A stretch of 46,774 nucleotides of DNA from Rickettsiales bacterium (GCA_002724555.1 PBOZ01000087.1:1-46774); one strand, 5' to 3'; positions 17,575-27,073 are shown, numbered from the stretch's first letter. Notes: generated from the sequence alone by a model not told the origin. Made by a program: numbers and translations.

Positions 17575-19173
17575 ATGGCTGACGAAACTTTCGATTATAT
17601 CGTCGTCGGTGCCGGCTCAGCGGGGTCGGTTCTAGCCAACCGGCTTAGCGCCAGCGGTGAGCACTCAGTCCTAGTATTGGAGGCTGGCCGTGAAAGCCAC
17701 CCCTGGTCACGCATCCCGGTTGGTTTCGCGAAACTTATCGACAATCCCGCAGCCAATTGGCTGTACGAATCCGAGCCGGAAGAGGCATCCGGCGGAAGAC
17801 GCATTCCAGTGCCCCGCGGCAAGCTGCTCGGCGGGTCCAGCTCGATCAACGGTATGGTCTTCGTGCGCGGCCAGTCCCAGGATTACGATACCTGGGCGCA
17901 ACTCGGTTGCCGCGGCTGGAGCTACCGGGACGTCCTACCAATCTTCAAGGATATGGAGAGTTACCAAGGTGATGGCGACAATGAATTCCGCGGCCGCGAC
18001 GGCCCGCTGAAAGTTACCGAGAATATCGAGCAGGGCGAAATCTACGAAAAAATCATCGCCGCCGCTGCAGAAGTTGGCATCGATTATACGAACGACTACA
18101 ACGGAGCGAAACAGGAGGGCATAGGCATGACTCAAGCTACGATCCGCAAGGGTCGGCGCATGAGTACGGCCTATTGCTATCTCGATCCAGCACGTGGCCG
18201 CTCTAACCTACGCATCCAAGCCAATGCTTTGACCGAATGCCTGACGTTCGAGGGAAAGCGCTGCACCGGCGTACGCTATAAACTCGGCGGTCAGACACGC
18301 GAGGCAAACGCGAATCGCGAGGTAATTGTCAGCACCGGCGCGATAAATTCGCCTCAGCTTTTGGAGCTCTCTGGTATTGGGCAAGCGGAACGCATCAAGG
18401 AACTGGGTATCGAGGTCCTACACGATCTGCAGGGCGTCGGAGAAAATCTGCGCGATCACTACTCGCCTCGCATGAAATGGTCGGTCCCACGCGAATTGGG
18501 ATTGACTTACAACGACAAAGGTCGCGGTTTAGGCCTGGTGTGGCAAGCGCTCAAATACGCGGTCTCCGATAAAGGCTTACTAGGATTGCCGGCCGCGCCA
18601 CTGCGTGCCTACATCAAAACCCGCGAAGGCCTGGAAGCGCCTGACGCTGCGATTTCTTGGATCCCGTTCCTGGCAAACGAAAGTTTCAAACTGCACGAAG
18701 ATTCCGGCGTCACAGCCATCACCCATGTTCTGCGTTCGGATAGTACGGGCAATATTCATACGACATCGACCGACCCCGCACGTCCGCCCGCAATTCGCTT
18801 CAACTTCCTATCCGCGCAATCAGACTGCGACATTCTATTGGAATCGATGAAGATTACCCGCCGTATTATGAACGCAGGACCGTTGCAAGGAGTTATGACG
18901 GACGAAATTGCGCCCGGCGTTGAAATCGAGGACGATGACGAAATATTGGACTGGGTGAAAAAGAACGCCGAAACAACCTATCACCCGGTTGGAACCTGCA
19001 AGATGGGTAACGACCCCATGGCCGTGGTCGATGATCAGCTCCGCGTCCATGGCATCGAAGGGCTTCGCGTAGCCGACGCCTCTATAATGCCTACTCTGAC
19101 ATCCGGAAACACCAATGCGCCTTCGATCATGATCGGTGAGAAAGCATCCCGGATGGTGTTGGCGGCGGCATAG
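17575..19173 (+). CDS. GMC family FAD oxidoreductase, copy 1
   Basis: This 532-residue flavoprotein of the glucose-methanol-choline family would oxidise an alcohol to a carbonyl. The FAD dinucleotide motif VGAGSAG is at 11-17, GMC signature 1 (RGKLLGGSSSING) at 81-93 and signature 2 in GAINSPQLLELSGIG. The catalytic pair is H470 in YHPVGTCKMG and N514 in NTNAPS, with the 44-residue spacing seen in choline oxidase. The start is set by GAGGAGGAG just before the ATG; an open frame extends further upstream through the CMD gene. It is very similar to copies 3 and 4. The electron acceptor (O2 or a quinone) is unknown. Confidence 0.93.
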   Translation: MADETFDYIVVGAGSAGSVLANRLSASGEHSVLVLEAGRESHPWSRIPVGFAKLIDNPAANWLYESEPEEASGGRRIPVPRGKLLGGSSSINGMVFVRGQSQDYDTWAQLGCRGWSYRDVLPIFKDMESYQGDGDNEFRGRDGPLKVTENIEQGEIYEKIIAAAAEVGIDYTNDYNGAKQEGIGMTQATIRKGRRMSTAYCYLDPARGRSNLRIQANALTECLTFEGKRCTGVRYKLGGQTREANANREVIVSTGAINSPQLLELSGIGQAERIKELGIEVLHDLQGVGENLRDHYSPRMKWSVPRELGLTYNDKGRGLGLVWQALKYAVSDKGLLGLPAAPLRAYIKTREGLEAPDAAISWIPFLANESFKLHEDSGVTAITHVLRSDSTGNIHTTSTDPARPPAIRFNFLSAQSDCDILLESMKITRRIMNAGPLQGVMTDEIAPGVEIEDDDEILDWVKKNAETTYHPVGTCKMGNDPMAVVDDQLRVHGIEGLRVADASIMPTLTSGNTNAPSIMIGEKASRMVLAAA

Positions 19174-19188
19174 GGTCACAACGCAAAT

Positions 19189-20790
19189 ATGGGCGATGCA
19201 TTAACATTTGACTACATCGTCATCGGCGCCGGTTCCGCTGGGTCGGTGCTTGCCAATCGGCTAAGTGCGGACGGCAAACACACTGTTCTGGTCTTAGAGG
19301 CCGGACCCGTAGGCCATCCCTGGTCACGCATCCCGGGGGGGTTTTCCCGCCTTATCGATCACCCGATTGTGAATTGGTGTTTCTCTACGGAACCCGAAGA
19401 TGGAAACGGTCAACGAAGATTATTTGTGCCACGTGGCAAACTCCTCGGCGGGACCAGCGCAATCAACGGCATGATCTTTACCCGCGGGCAGGCGCAGGAT
19501 TTCGACACTTGGGCACAGCTCGGAAATCGAGGTTGGGGTTTTGAAGACGTCCTTCCGATCTTCAAGGCGATGGAGAGTTATCGAGGCCCAACAGACGAGA
19601 ATTATCGAGGCCGCGACGGCCCTCTCAAAGTCAGCGAAAGCGTTGAAACTGGGGAGATTTACGACCGCATCATCGAGGCCGCCGGCCAAATCGGTATACA
19701 GAAGACGCAAGATTATAACGGCGCTCGCCAAGACGGCATCTCGATGAGCCAGACGACCATCCGTAGGGGTCGACGCATGAGCACGGCCTACTGCTACATA
19801 GACCCGGCTCGAAAGCGTCCAAATCTGGAAATCAGAACCAACGTTATGGCGGAACGCCTCTTATTCACTGGAAAGCGGTGCACGGGCGTCCAGTATCGGC
19901 GCGACGGCCTCAGTATCGACGCAAGTGCAAAACGCGAAGTTATCGTATGTGGAGGCGCATTCAATTCACCGCAGCTTTTGGAACTCTCCGGGATCGGAAA
20001 TCCGGAACTCTTGGCGCAGCATGGAGTCGATGTCGTGTCTGCCTTGAAAGGTGTCGGCGAAAACCTGCGCGAGCATTATTCACCGCGCTTGAAGTGGCGC
20101 ATACCGGCCGAACTAAAGCTGACCTACAACGCAAAGATGAAAGGACTTGGCCCGATCCGGCAGGTATTTAGGTATATGTTCACCGGAACCGGTATCCTAG
20201 GCCTAACCTCATCACCAATCCGCTGTTTTTTTCGTTCTCACGCAGGCCTTGAGACGCCAGATGCAACCGTCGCATGGTTTCCTTTTTTGATTGGCGAAAA
20301 ATTTAATCTCTCCGATGATTCGGGTATCACGGCCATCGCCCATGCTCTTCGGGCTGAGAGTTTGGGAAGTGTCCACATCGCATCGCGGAATCCAGCACAA
20401 CAACCAGCCATCCGCTACAACGCACTTAACTCACAAATCGATTGTGATGTCACTATTGCCGCCATACGAACGGCCCGCAAAATCATGACAGCACCAGCAT
20501 TGGAAGGCATCGTGACCGATGAAATCGCACCCGGCCTCGGTATGCAAGACGACCAAGAACTTCTCAAATGGGTGTGCGAAACAGGCGACGCGGCCTATCA
20601 TCCGGTAGGCACATGCAAGATGGGAAACGATCCGATAGCAGTGGTTGACGATCAGCTCCGCGTACACGGTGTTGAACGACTGCGTGTCGCCGACGCCTCG
20701 ATCATGCCGACGCAACCCTCTGGCAATACCAACGCGCCAACCATTATGATCGGCGAAAAAGCCTCAAAAATGATCTTGGGCGGCGCATAA
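19189..20790 (+). CDS. GMC family FAD oxidoreductase, copy 2
   Basis: This 533-residue GMC flavoenzyme lies 15 bases after copy 1. It has IGAGSAG, RGKLLGGTSAING and GAFNSPQLLELSGIG, and the catalytic pair H471 (YHPVGTCKMG) and N515 (NTNAPT). It is the most divergent of the four tandem copies. Around residues 40-75 it reads IPGGFSRLIDHP and NWCFSTEPEDGNGQ, where the others read IPVGFAKLIDNP and NWLYESEP or NWLYSSEP, and it has a Cys in WVCETGD near the active site. These changes line the substrate entry region in family structures, so a different alcohol substrate is plausible. The Shine-Dalgarno sequence is weak, so translation may depend on copy 1. Confidence 0.92.
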   Translation: MGDALTFDYIVIGAGSAGSVLANRLSADGKHTVLVLEAGPVGHPWSRIPGGFSRLIDHPIVNWCFSTEPEDGNGQRRLFVPRGKLLGGTSAINGMIFTRGQAQDFDTWAQLGNRGWGFEDVLPIFKAMESYRGPTDENYRGRDGPLKVSESVETGEIYDRIIEAAGQIGIQKTQDYNGARQDGISMSQTTIRRGRRMSTAYCYIDPARKRPNLEIRTNVMAERLLFTGKRCTGVQYRRDGLSIDASAKREVIVCGGAFNSPQLLELSGIGNPELLAQHGVDVVSALKGVGENLREHYSPRLKWRIPAELKLTYNAKMKGLGPIRQVFRYMFTGTGILGLTSSPIRCFFRSHAGLETPDATVAWFPFLIGEKFNLSDDSGITAIAHALRAESLGSVHIASRNPAQQPAIRYNALNSQIDCDVTIAAIRTARKIMTAPALEGIVTDEIAPGLGMQDDQELLKWVCETGDAAYHPVGTCKMGNDPIAVVDDQLRVHGVERLRVADASIMPTQPSGNTNAPTIMIGEKASKMILGGA

Positions 20791-20852
20791 AAGGTATTGC
20801 CCTTCGCGCCCTCAGCTCTTTCTTTATTGAACAACGAATTTGAGAGGCGGAG

Positions 20853-22454
20853 ATGGAAAAGGAAATCTTTGACTATGTTATCGTTGGCGCCGGCTCGGCG
20901 GGGGCAGTTTTAGCAAACCGCCTGAGTGCCAACGGCAGGCATAAAGTGCTGGTCCTCGAGGCGGGTCGCGAAAGCCATTATTGGTCACCGATCCCGGTTG
21001 GTTTCGCAAAACTTATCGATAATCCAGCCGCCAATTGGCTTTATGAATCAGAGCCGGACGAGGGTGCTGCCGACCGTAGAATCCCCGTGCCGCGTGGTAA
21101 ATTGCTGGGTGGATCTAGCGCCATCAATGGCATGGTCTTTGTGCGCGGCCAGAAGCAGGATTACGATCAATGGGCACAATTCGGAAATCAGGGCTGGAGC
21201 TTCGAAGACGTCCTTCCGATCTTTCGGGATATGGAGAGCTATAATGGCGATGGTGATGCCAAGTTCCGTGGCACGGGCGGCCCGCTGAGGATTAGTGACA
21301 ATGTCGAAGACGGCCCGCTCTACGACGGGATCATAGAGGCGGCAAGCGAATTTGGTATTAATTACAATGCCGACTATAACGGAGCTAAGCAAGACGGCAT
21401 CGGCATGACTCAAACGACGATCCGCAAGGGTCGCCGGATGAGTACGGCATTTTGCTATCTGAACCCGGCACGCAGTCGTCCAAACCTGACGATCCTAGCA
21501 AATGCGCTCACCGAGGCCTTGATCCTCGAGGGTAAAAAATGTACCGGCGTCCGATATACGAGGAAAGGTGCGACCAAAATCGCGATGGCGAACCGCGAAG
21601 TTATCGTCTCAGGCGGGACGATTAACTCTCCGCAATTGCTAGAGCTCTCTGGTATCGGCCAACCGGATATCCTAAAAACTCACGGTATCGAAGTGCGGCA
21701 CGAATTGAAGGGGGTCGGTGAAAATTTGCGCGATCATTTCGCGCCCCGCTTTCGCTGGTCCGTGCCGAAGGAATTGGGCCTGACCTATAACGTTCACGGA
21801 CGGGGCATTCGGTTGGTCTGGCAAGCGCTTCGCTATGCCTTCACGGATAAAGGCTTACTCGGCATGTCGTCCGGTCCCCTCCGCGCTTTCGTGCGCACCC
21901 GTGATGGATTGGATGCGCCGAACGCGATGATCGGCTGGGTTCCGTTCCTAATGGGGCCGAATTTTACACTCGATCGAGAGTCCGGCGTCAGTGCTTTTAC
22001 ACATATTCTCCGCTCTGAAAGCACCGGCAGTATTCACATCACGTCTGCCAGCGAACAACAGCCACCGGCCATCAAGTTCAATTTCCTCTCAGCTCAACTA
22101 GACCAAGACGTCACGCTGGAGGCAACAAAACTCTTGCGCGCCATCATGAAAGCCTCGCCGCTCTCCGACATCATCCAAGACGAACTCACGCCCGGCGACA
22201 ATATCTCATCAGACAAAGAAGTTCTCGATTGGGTGAAGGCGACGGCGGAGACAACCTATCATCCTGTCGGTACCTGCAAGATGGGCAGCGATCCGATGGA
22301 TGTCGTCGACGACCAATTGCGTGTGCATGGACTGGAAGGTATCCGGGTAGCCGATGCGTCGATCATGCCAACGCTCACATCCGGCAATACTAACGCGCCC
22401 TCCATCATGATCGGCGAAAAGGCCTCACGGATGGTGCTGGCCGACGCCGCCTAA
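20853..22454 (+). CDS. GMC family FAD oxidoreductase, copy 3
   Basis: This 533-residue GMC flavoenzyme, 62 bases after copy 2, has its own GGCGGAG ribosome site. The FAD motif VGAGSAG, signature RGKLLGGSSAING, signature 2 GTINSPQLLELSGIG and catalytic H470/N514 are intact. It is close to copy 1 over the whole length. The DNA differs at many synonymous positions, so the duplication is old and the copies are probably all functional. Fe-S or heme motifs are absent, so its electrons go to O2 or to an unlinked acceptor. Confidence 0.93.
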   Translation: MEKEIFDYVIVGAGSAGAVLANRLSANGRHKVLVLEAGRESHYWSPIPVGFAKLIDNPAANWLYESEPDEGAADRRIPVPRGKLLGGSSAINGMVFVRGQKQDYDQWAQFGNQGWSFEDVLPIFRDMESYNGDGDAKFRGTGGPLRISDNVEDGPLYDGIIEAASEFGINYNADYNGAKQDGIGMTQTTIRKGRRMSTAFCYLNPARSRPNLTILANALTEALILEGKKCTGVRYTRKGATKIAMANREVIVSGGTINSPQLLELSGIGQPDILKTHGIEVRHELKGVGENLRDHFAPRFRWSVPKELGLTYNVHGRGIRLVWQALRYAFTDKGLLGMSSGPLRAFVRTRDGLDAPNAMIGWVPFLMGPNFTLDRESGVSAFTHILRSESTGSIHITSASEQQPPAIKFNFLSAQLDQDVTLEATKLLRAIMKASPLSDIIQDELTPGDNISSDKEVLDWVKATAETTYHPVGTCKMGSDPMDVVDDQLRVHGLEGIRVADASIMPTLTSGNTNAPSIMIGEKASRMVLADAA

Positions 22455-22522
22455 ATTCTTACTATTTTCCTCAACAAGCCTCAACTTACGTTAAAAGAGT
22501 CAATAACTCGGGAAAACAGCGA

Positions 22523-24127
22523 ATGGCGGAGAACACTTACGACTTTATCGTTGTCGGCGCGGGCTCGGCGGGCGCCGCCGCCGCCTACCGTTTAGCCGAA
22601 AATGGCAAACATACTGTTTTGCTATTAGAGGCGGGTCGCAACAGCCATCCTTGGTCGCGCATACCAATTGGTTTTGCCAAACTAATCGATAACCCGGCGG
22701 CGAACTGGCTGTATTCCTCCGAACCGGACGAAGGTTCCGGCGGGCGCCGCATTCCCGTGCCCCGGGGAAAACTCCTCGGCGGCTCCAGCTCGATCAACGG
22801 CATGGTTTTCACCCGCGGCCAGCGACAGGATTTCGATATTTGGGCCCAACTTGGCAATCGCGGTTGGAGCTATGAAGACGTCCTCCCGATCTTCAAGGAT
22901 ATGGAAGACTACGAGGGCAAGGCGGACGAAAATTTCCGAGGCCGAGGCGGTATCCTCAAAGTCAACGAGAGTATTGAGACGGGCCCGCTCTACCAATCGA
23001 TTATGGACGCGGCGGAGCAGGTCGGCATTAACCGCACCCCCGATTACAATGGCGAACATCAAGACGGCATCGCCATGTCACAAACTACCATTCGTCACGG
23101 CCGCCGGATGAGCACCGCTTATTGCTACCTCTATCCCGCGAAGGACTGGCCAAATCTTACGGTACAGACCCACGCCCTGACCGAGAAACTTCTTTTCGAG
23201 GGCAAGCAATGCACCGGTGTGCGATACTCTGTGGAAGATGATATCCGTGAAGCGAAGGCCGGGCGGGAGGTCCTCATCAGCGCCGGCTCGATCAACTCGC
23301 CGCAACTCCTGGAATTGAGTGGCATTGGCCAAGCAGAACGCTTGAAGGAACTTGGCATCGACGTGTTGCATGAATTGAAGGGGGTTGGAGAAAATCTAAG
23401 AGATCACTATGCACCTCGGATGAAATGGACAATTCCGAAATCATTGGCGCTCACTTATAACGTCAAGGGCCGAGGCCCACGCGTCATCTGGGAAGCGTTC
23501 AAATACCTGTTCGCGGACAAGGGACTGCTCGGCATCACCGCGGCCCCAATGCGGGCGTACATCCGGACGCGTGAGGGATTGGAAGCACCGAACGCTGTCA
23601 TCGGCTGGGTACCGTTCTTGGTAGGTGAGAATTTCAAACTGGCCAAGGAATCCGGCGTGACCGCATTTACGCATATCCTAAGGTCGGAAAGCCAAGGCAG
23701 CATTCATATCTCCTCGGCAGACGCCAAGCAACCGCCGGCGATCCGGTTTAATTTCCTCGCGGCGCAACTCGATTGCGATGTCACGTTGGAAGCGATGCGG
23801 ATTACCCGCAGTATCATGACCGCCCCCGCGCTTGAGGGCATCATTACCGAAGAAATAACACCCGGCGCCAATATGAATGACGATAAAGAGCTCTTGCAAT
23901 GGGTGAAGGAAAACGCGGAGACAACTTACCATCCGGTTGGCACATGCAAAATGGGCAACGATCCAATGGCCGTCGTCGACGATCAACTCCGCGTCCATAG
24001 CATAAAGGGACTACGCGTCGCAGACGCATCAATCATGCCAACACTCACTTCCGGTAACACCAATGCGCCTTCCATTATGATCGGTGAAAAAGCATCGCGT
24101 ATGATGCTGGCTGACGCCAAGCCATAA
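22523..24127 (+). CDS. GMC family FAD oxidoreductase, copy 4
   Basis: This is the last gene of the plus-strand operon, 534 residues, 68 bases after copy 3. It carries VGAGSAG, RGKLLGGSSSING, GSINSPQLLELSGIG, and the catalytic H470 and N514 in YHPVGTCKMG and NTNAPS. Its N-terminus has an AAAY variation after the FAD motif where the others have VLAN. The Shine-Dalgarno sequence is weak, while the ATG is well placed against the family. A hairpin with a T-run at 24258-24283 ends the transcript. Confidence 0.93.
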   Translation: MAENTYDFIVVGAGSAGAAAAYRLAENGKHTVLLLEAGRNSHPWSRIPIGFAKLIDNPAANWLYSSEPDEGSGGRRIPVPRGKLLGGSSSINGMVFTRGQRQDFDIWAQLGNRGWSYEDVLPIFKDMEDYEGKADENFRGRGGILKVNESIETGPLYQSIMDAAEQVGINRTPDYNGEHQDGIAMSQTTIRHGRRMSTAYCYLYPAKDWPNLTVQTHALTEKLLFEGKQCTGVRYSVEDDIREAKAGREVLISAGSINSPQLLELSGIGQAERLKELGIDVLHELKGVGENLRDHYAPRMKWTIPKSLALTYNVKGRGPRVIWEAFKYLFADKGLLGITAAPMRAYIRTREGLEAPNAVIGWVPFLVGENFKLAKESGVTAFTHILRSESQGSIHISSADAKQPPAIRFNFLAAQLDCDVTLEAMRITRSIMTAPALEGIITEEITPGANMNDDKELLQWVKENAETTYHPVGTCKMGNDPMAVVDDQLRVHSIKGLRVADASIMPTLTSGNTNAPSIMIGEKASRMMLADAKP

Positions 24128-24257
24128 GGACTGTAGATTATAATTTTGTTAATTGCAGACGAAACCTATTACCCGATCATTGAAGCAGACCAAAGACCAG
24201 CCAGATGGCAAATGAACCCCGTTACTATCGCCATCTAACGCTTTAACCCTAAACCGG

Positions 24258-24283
24258 CCCCTATCGAGTGATGAGGGGGTTTT
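24258..24283 (+). terminator. Rho-independent terminator ending the GMC operon
   Basis: The left arm CCCCTATC pairs with GAT-(G bulge)-AGGGG around a GAGT loop, giving eight base pairs, followed by GTTTT. It sits between the stop of GMC copy 4 and the convergent Ser-rich gene. Confidence 0.6.
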
Positions 24284-24300
24284 GAACAATTGGCACCTAT

Positions 24301-24717
24301 TTAGGGATCGATACGGACAGAGAGGCTCCAATCGATTGCATTCATCTCCTGCAGCTTTTTAAAGCCTTTCGGGGTGCGGCGGAGCTTCTTACGGGCATGC
24401 TCCATCAGGGCCTCTTGGAGGTTCTCGGGCAATGTATCGAATTCAAAGTTCAACTCAACCGGTCCGGTTGATTTCTTAGCCTTTCCCCCAGAACTCTTTT
24501 TAGATTTTTTGCCCCAGATGGCTTCCCAACCATTACGATACTCCGGCGTTCGCACACTGGAAAAATAGCCGTAATGTACTTCTTTGCTACCACCGATGGA
24601 GTCCCGTTGGGACTTTCCACCACCCCCGTTCGAAGAGCTACTGCTCGATGCTGAACTATCGGAGCTAGCGCTACTTTTTTTGCTATCACTCGAACTGGAT
24701 TTCTTGGCCTCAGTCAT
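24301..24717 (-). CDS. Small protein with Ser-rich tail, function unknown
   Basis: This 138-residue protein has two parts. Residues 1-40 are low complexity, almost all Ser with Lys, Asp and Gly, and should be disordered. A conserved-looking region follows, with VHYGYFSSVRTPEYRNGWEA, a Lys-rich linker, then LPENLQEALMEHARKKLRR and WSLSVRID. There is no signal peptide, membrane span or known catalytic motif. The gene is separate from the GMC operon and convergent with it. AGAGGCG precedes the ATG. I do not recognise the family. Confidence 0.7.
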   Translation of the reverse strand: MTEAKKSSSSDSKKSSASSDSSASSSSSSNGGGGKSQRDSIGGSKEVHYGYFSSVRTPEYRNGWEAIWGKKSKKSSGGKAKKSTGPVELNFEFDTLPENLQEALMEHARKKLRRTPKGFKKLQEMNAIDWSLSVRIDP

Positions 24718-24826
24718 TATTCGCCTCTATATTTACCATTTACCCCACTGCCAGCAGCAATGATTTGCAACTTTTTGGCGCTTTTATCGAATTTGCAACT
24801 CTGGCTCAAGACCTAAGCTGCATCGC

Positions 24827-25747
24827 TTACCGAAACCCTGGCATAACTTCCTTGGCGATCATTTCAATATTTTTGTCGAGATAGTCCTCAGGGCAGGCGG
24901 AGGAAATAAAGACCATACTTGCACCCGCCTCAACATATTCTTGCAGCCGCGCTTGACAAGAATCGGGATTACCCGCCAAAGCATAGCGATGAACTAGCTG
25001 GCTAAAATCCTGCGCGTATTGCTTTGAAAGCCGGTCTGATGCGTATTTAACACCAATCTTCTGATCTTCGTGCACACCACTGAATATATAAAGACCAAAA
25101 GTAAAATCTGAAAGGTCACGTCCTTCTTCCTCGGCATAGCCCTTTATTTTCTCGATGCTCTCGGCCAGATGCTCCGGAGTGTACATATAGGGAATCCAAC
25201 CATCGGCATATTTGGCGGCGCGGCGCATCGCAGCGTCAGAGCGGCCCGACACATAAATTGGCGGTCGTGGTTTCTGAACCGGCAAGGGCTTGATGCTAAA
25301 ATTTTTCAGAGTGGTATAGCGTCCTTCATAGGTAACATTGGTCTCAGACCAGACACGGGTCAGTACCTCCAATGCATCGTCAGTTCGAGAACCGCGTTGC
25401 TTCACCGGCACGCCACAGGCTTCGAATTCCGATGGAAATTCACCGCCGACGCCTACCCCCATGGTATAGCGTCCCCCAGAGGCAATATCGAGTGCAGCCC
25501 CAAGTTTGGCTAACAATGCGGCAGGATAAAGCGGCACCAGGGTAATAGCACTCATCAGACGGATGTGATTGGTTACACCCGCCGCCACAGAAAGCGACAC
25601 AAATCCATTGGCGCTATCGCCGTGAAAACTAACATGCTCGCCGCAACCGAGTATGTCGAAGCCAAGCCCCTCAATCTGCTGCGCCAGAACTTCAATATTA
25701 TCGGGTGTCCTTAAAGTGGTACCAAACTCGATTTTTCTACCCACCAT
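24827..25747 (-). CDS. LLM-class flavin-dependent oxidoreductase
   Basis: This is a luciferase-like monooxygenase (TIM-barrel, F420- or FMN-dependent) of 306 residues. Family blocks include IEFGTTLRTPDNIEVLAQQ at the N-terminus, GCGEHV, SGGRYTMGVGVGGEFPSEFE and PPIYVSGRSDAAMRRAAKYA. These proteins oxidise or reduce small organic substrates; the exact cofactor cannot be told from sequence. I chose the ATG at 25747 because GGGGAGG lies just upstream, although the frame is open to 25795. It is followed by a 333-base non-coding stretch on its 5' side. Confidence 0.9.
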   Translation of the reverse strand: MVGRKIEFGTTLRTPDNIEVLAQQIEGLGFDILGCGEHVSFHGDSANGFVSLSVAAGVTNHIRLMSAITLVPLYPAALLAKLGAALDIASGGRYTMGVGVGGEFPSEFEACGVPVKQRGSRTDDALEVLTRVWSETNVTYEGRYTTLKNFSIKPLPVQKPRPPIYVSGRSDAAMRRAAKYADGWIPYMYTPEHLAESIEKIKGYAEEEGRDLSDFTFGLYIFSGVHEDQKIGVKYASDRLSKQYAQDFSQLVHRYALAGNPDSCQARLQEYVEAGASMVFISSACPEDYLDKNIEMIAKEVMPGFR

Positions 25748-26080
25748 CCTCAGCCTCCCCCTACACATTTTTACTTCTCTGAGATTAGGCCGCACCCCTC
25801 AACCGACGAGACCCTAAAAATTAAAATTTTAGGCTAGTAAGTCACTCTATATATCGAACAACCTTAGAGCACTCATCCGTATTTTCCGCTCGATCAGATT
25901 AAACGTCTTGATGATCAAATTAATAAAACGCCGCGGTCCGACCAAATTTTCATTGGAAAATCATCCACTACGGTTCATAGGCGTTCCCGCAATTACGCGT
26001 CCGGCAGCAACAGGCGCCTACAGCTTCATTATACCGGCGGCGTCTTTCTAATACTTCCATAAGTCTCGGCTCTGAAAAAC
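25748..26080. other. Non-coding stretch upstream of the LLM gene
   Basis: These 333 bases between the LLM gene start and the metallophosphoesterase stop carry no supported gene. An AT-rich hairpin (CCTAAAA at 25813-25819 with TTTTAGG at 25827-25833, seven base pairs, seven-base loop) has no T-tract. It may simply be the LLM promoter region. No tRNA or repeat is visible. Confidence 0.4.
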
Positions 26081-26668
26081 TTATGCGCGCGCTGGGTCTG
26101 GATAATCGATGATCCGGGCTTCCTCAGTTTCCGTGTCGAGAATGGCACAACTCAATTGCCGCCCGTTGTCCGGATCACGAGCGTCTCCCGCCGAGCCCGG
26201 GTTCACAATAAGGACATTTCCTACGCGATGTATTACCTGTTGATGGGTATGGCCAAATAGAACAAAGTCCGCATCAGCTTCCCCAAAACGCTCCAACTCC
26301 GGACTATGCCTGTATATATACGCCCCCCGTGGTTCCCAAGGCGTCGAATGCACCATCAGTACTTTCTTGCCATCACACTCAAGCTCCAACCGAAGTGGAC
26401 GCTCCGCAAGCCACTGCATCAGATCCGGATCGATACCTTCTCGCGCTCGTGCACGCACGCCCATCGGCCCCAAAAACGTCTCTTCGTGATTACCTTGAAT
26501 AGTCGGTGCGCCAATCTCAATTAGTCGTGCAATTACCTCGTTCGAAAAGCGGTATTCGTAAATTGTATCGCCCAGGCAGACCACCTGGTCGACATCGCCC
26601 ATAAGCGCGAGCGCCTTATTCAGGCCTTGGATATTGCAATGCAGATCGGAGATGATGCCCAGGATCAT
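26081..26668 (-). CDS. Calcineurin-like metallophosphoesterase
   Basis: This is a 195-residue, probably dimetal, phosphoesterase of the YfcE/MJ0936-like class. The five metal-ligand motifs are visible in order: DLHCN (9-13), GDTIY, GNHEE, a histidine in LMVHSTPW, and GHTHQ. The usual activity is hydrolysis of phosphodiesters such as cyclic nucleotides or small organophosphates. It is cytosolic. Its ATG lies nine bases after the stop of the DUF1330 gene, so these are one transcript. Confidence 0.92.
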   Translation of the reverse strand: MILGIISDLHCNIQGLNKALALMGDVDQVVCLGDTIYEYRFSNEVIARLIEIGAPTIQGNHEETFLGPMGVRARAREGIDPDLMQWLAERPLRLELECDGKKVLMVHSTPWEPRGAYIYRHSPELERFGEADADFVLFGHTHQQVIHRVGNVLIVNPGSAGDARDPDNGRQLSCAILDTETEEARIIDYPDPARA

Positions 26669-26677
26669 GAGCGCACC

Positions 26678-26971
26678 CTACTGATTTGGATCGTCGGCTA
26701 GGATGAAAACGGCGTCCATCGCCTCTTCGCGAATTGCGACAGCCGCTTGATAATCGTCCGAATTGTACCACGCTTTTGCCGTTTCCTTGTCAGGAAACTT
26801 AATGACGATAGCGCGGTCGTAACCGAGCTTGCCAACCTGGACATCGGCGACCTCACCAGCCGAAACGAACTCACCGCCGGCTGCGGCAACTGTTGGCCCC
26901 GCAATTGCCGCATACTCTTTGACCTTTTCCACATCCTTTATGTTCGCGTGAACAATAACGTATGCGGTCAT
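26678..26971 (-). CDS. DUF1330 domain protein
   Basis: This is a 97-residue protein of the ferredoxin-like (dimeric alpha/beta barrel) DUF1330 family, recognised by the start MTAYVIVHANIKDVEKVKEY and the block IKFPDKETAKAWYNSDDYQA. The function is unknown for the family. The ATG at 26971 has AGGGGAA nearby; the open frame to 27070 is not supported. It is divergent from GMC copy 5 with 102 bases between starts. Confidence 0.9.
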   Translation of the reverse strand: MTAYVIVHANIKDVEKVKEYAAIAGPTVAAAGGEFVSAGEVADVQVGKLGYDRAIVIKFPDKETAKAWYNSDDYQAAVAIREEAMDAVFILADDPNQ

Positions 26972-27073
26972 AAACGAATTCCCCTTCACCCATGTGCTGG
27001 CGGAGTCATAAGCCGCCCTCGCGCCGATGGCAAATCCACCTAGGTGAATAGTGGAAGCAAATAGAGGCAACTC

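Noticed and set aside
25813-25833. AT-rich inverted repeat as a terminator
   Set aside because: It has no T-tract and lies upstream of a gene; a seven-base-pair AT-rich stem is weak.
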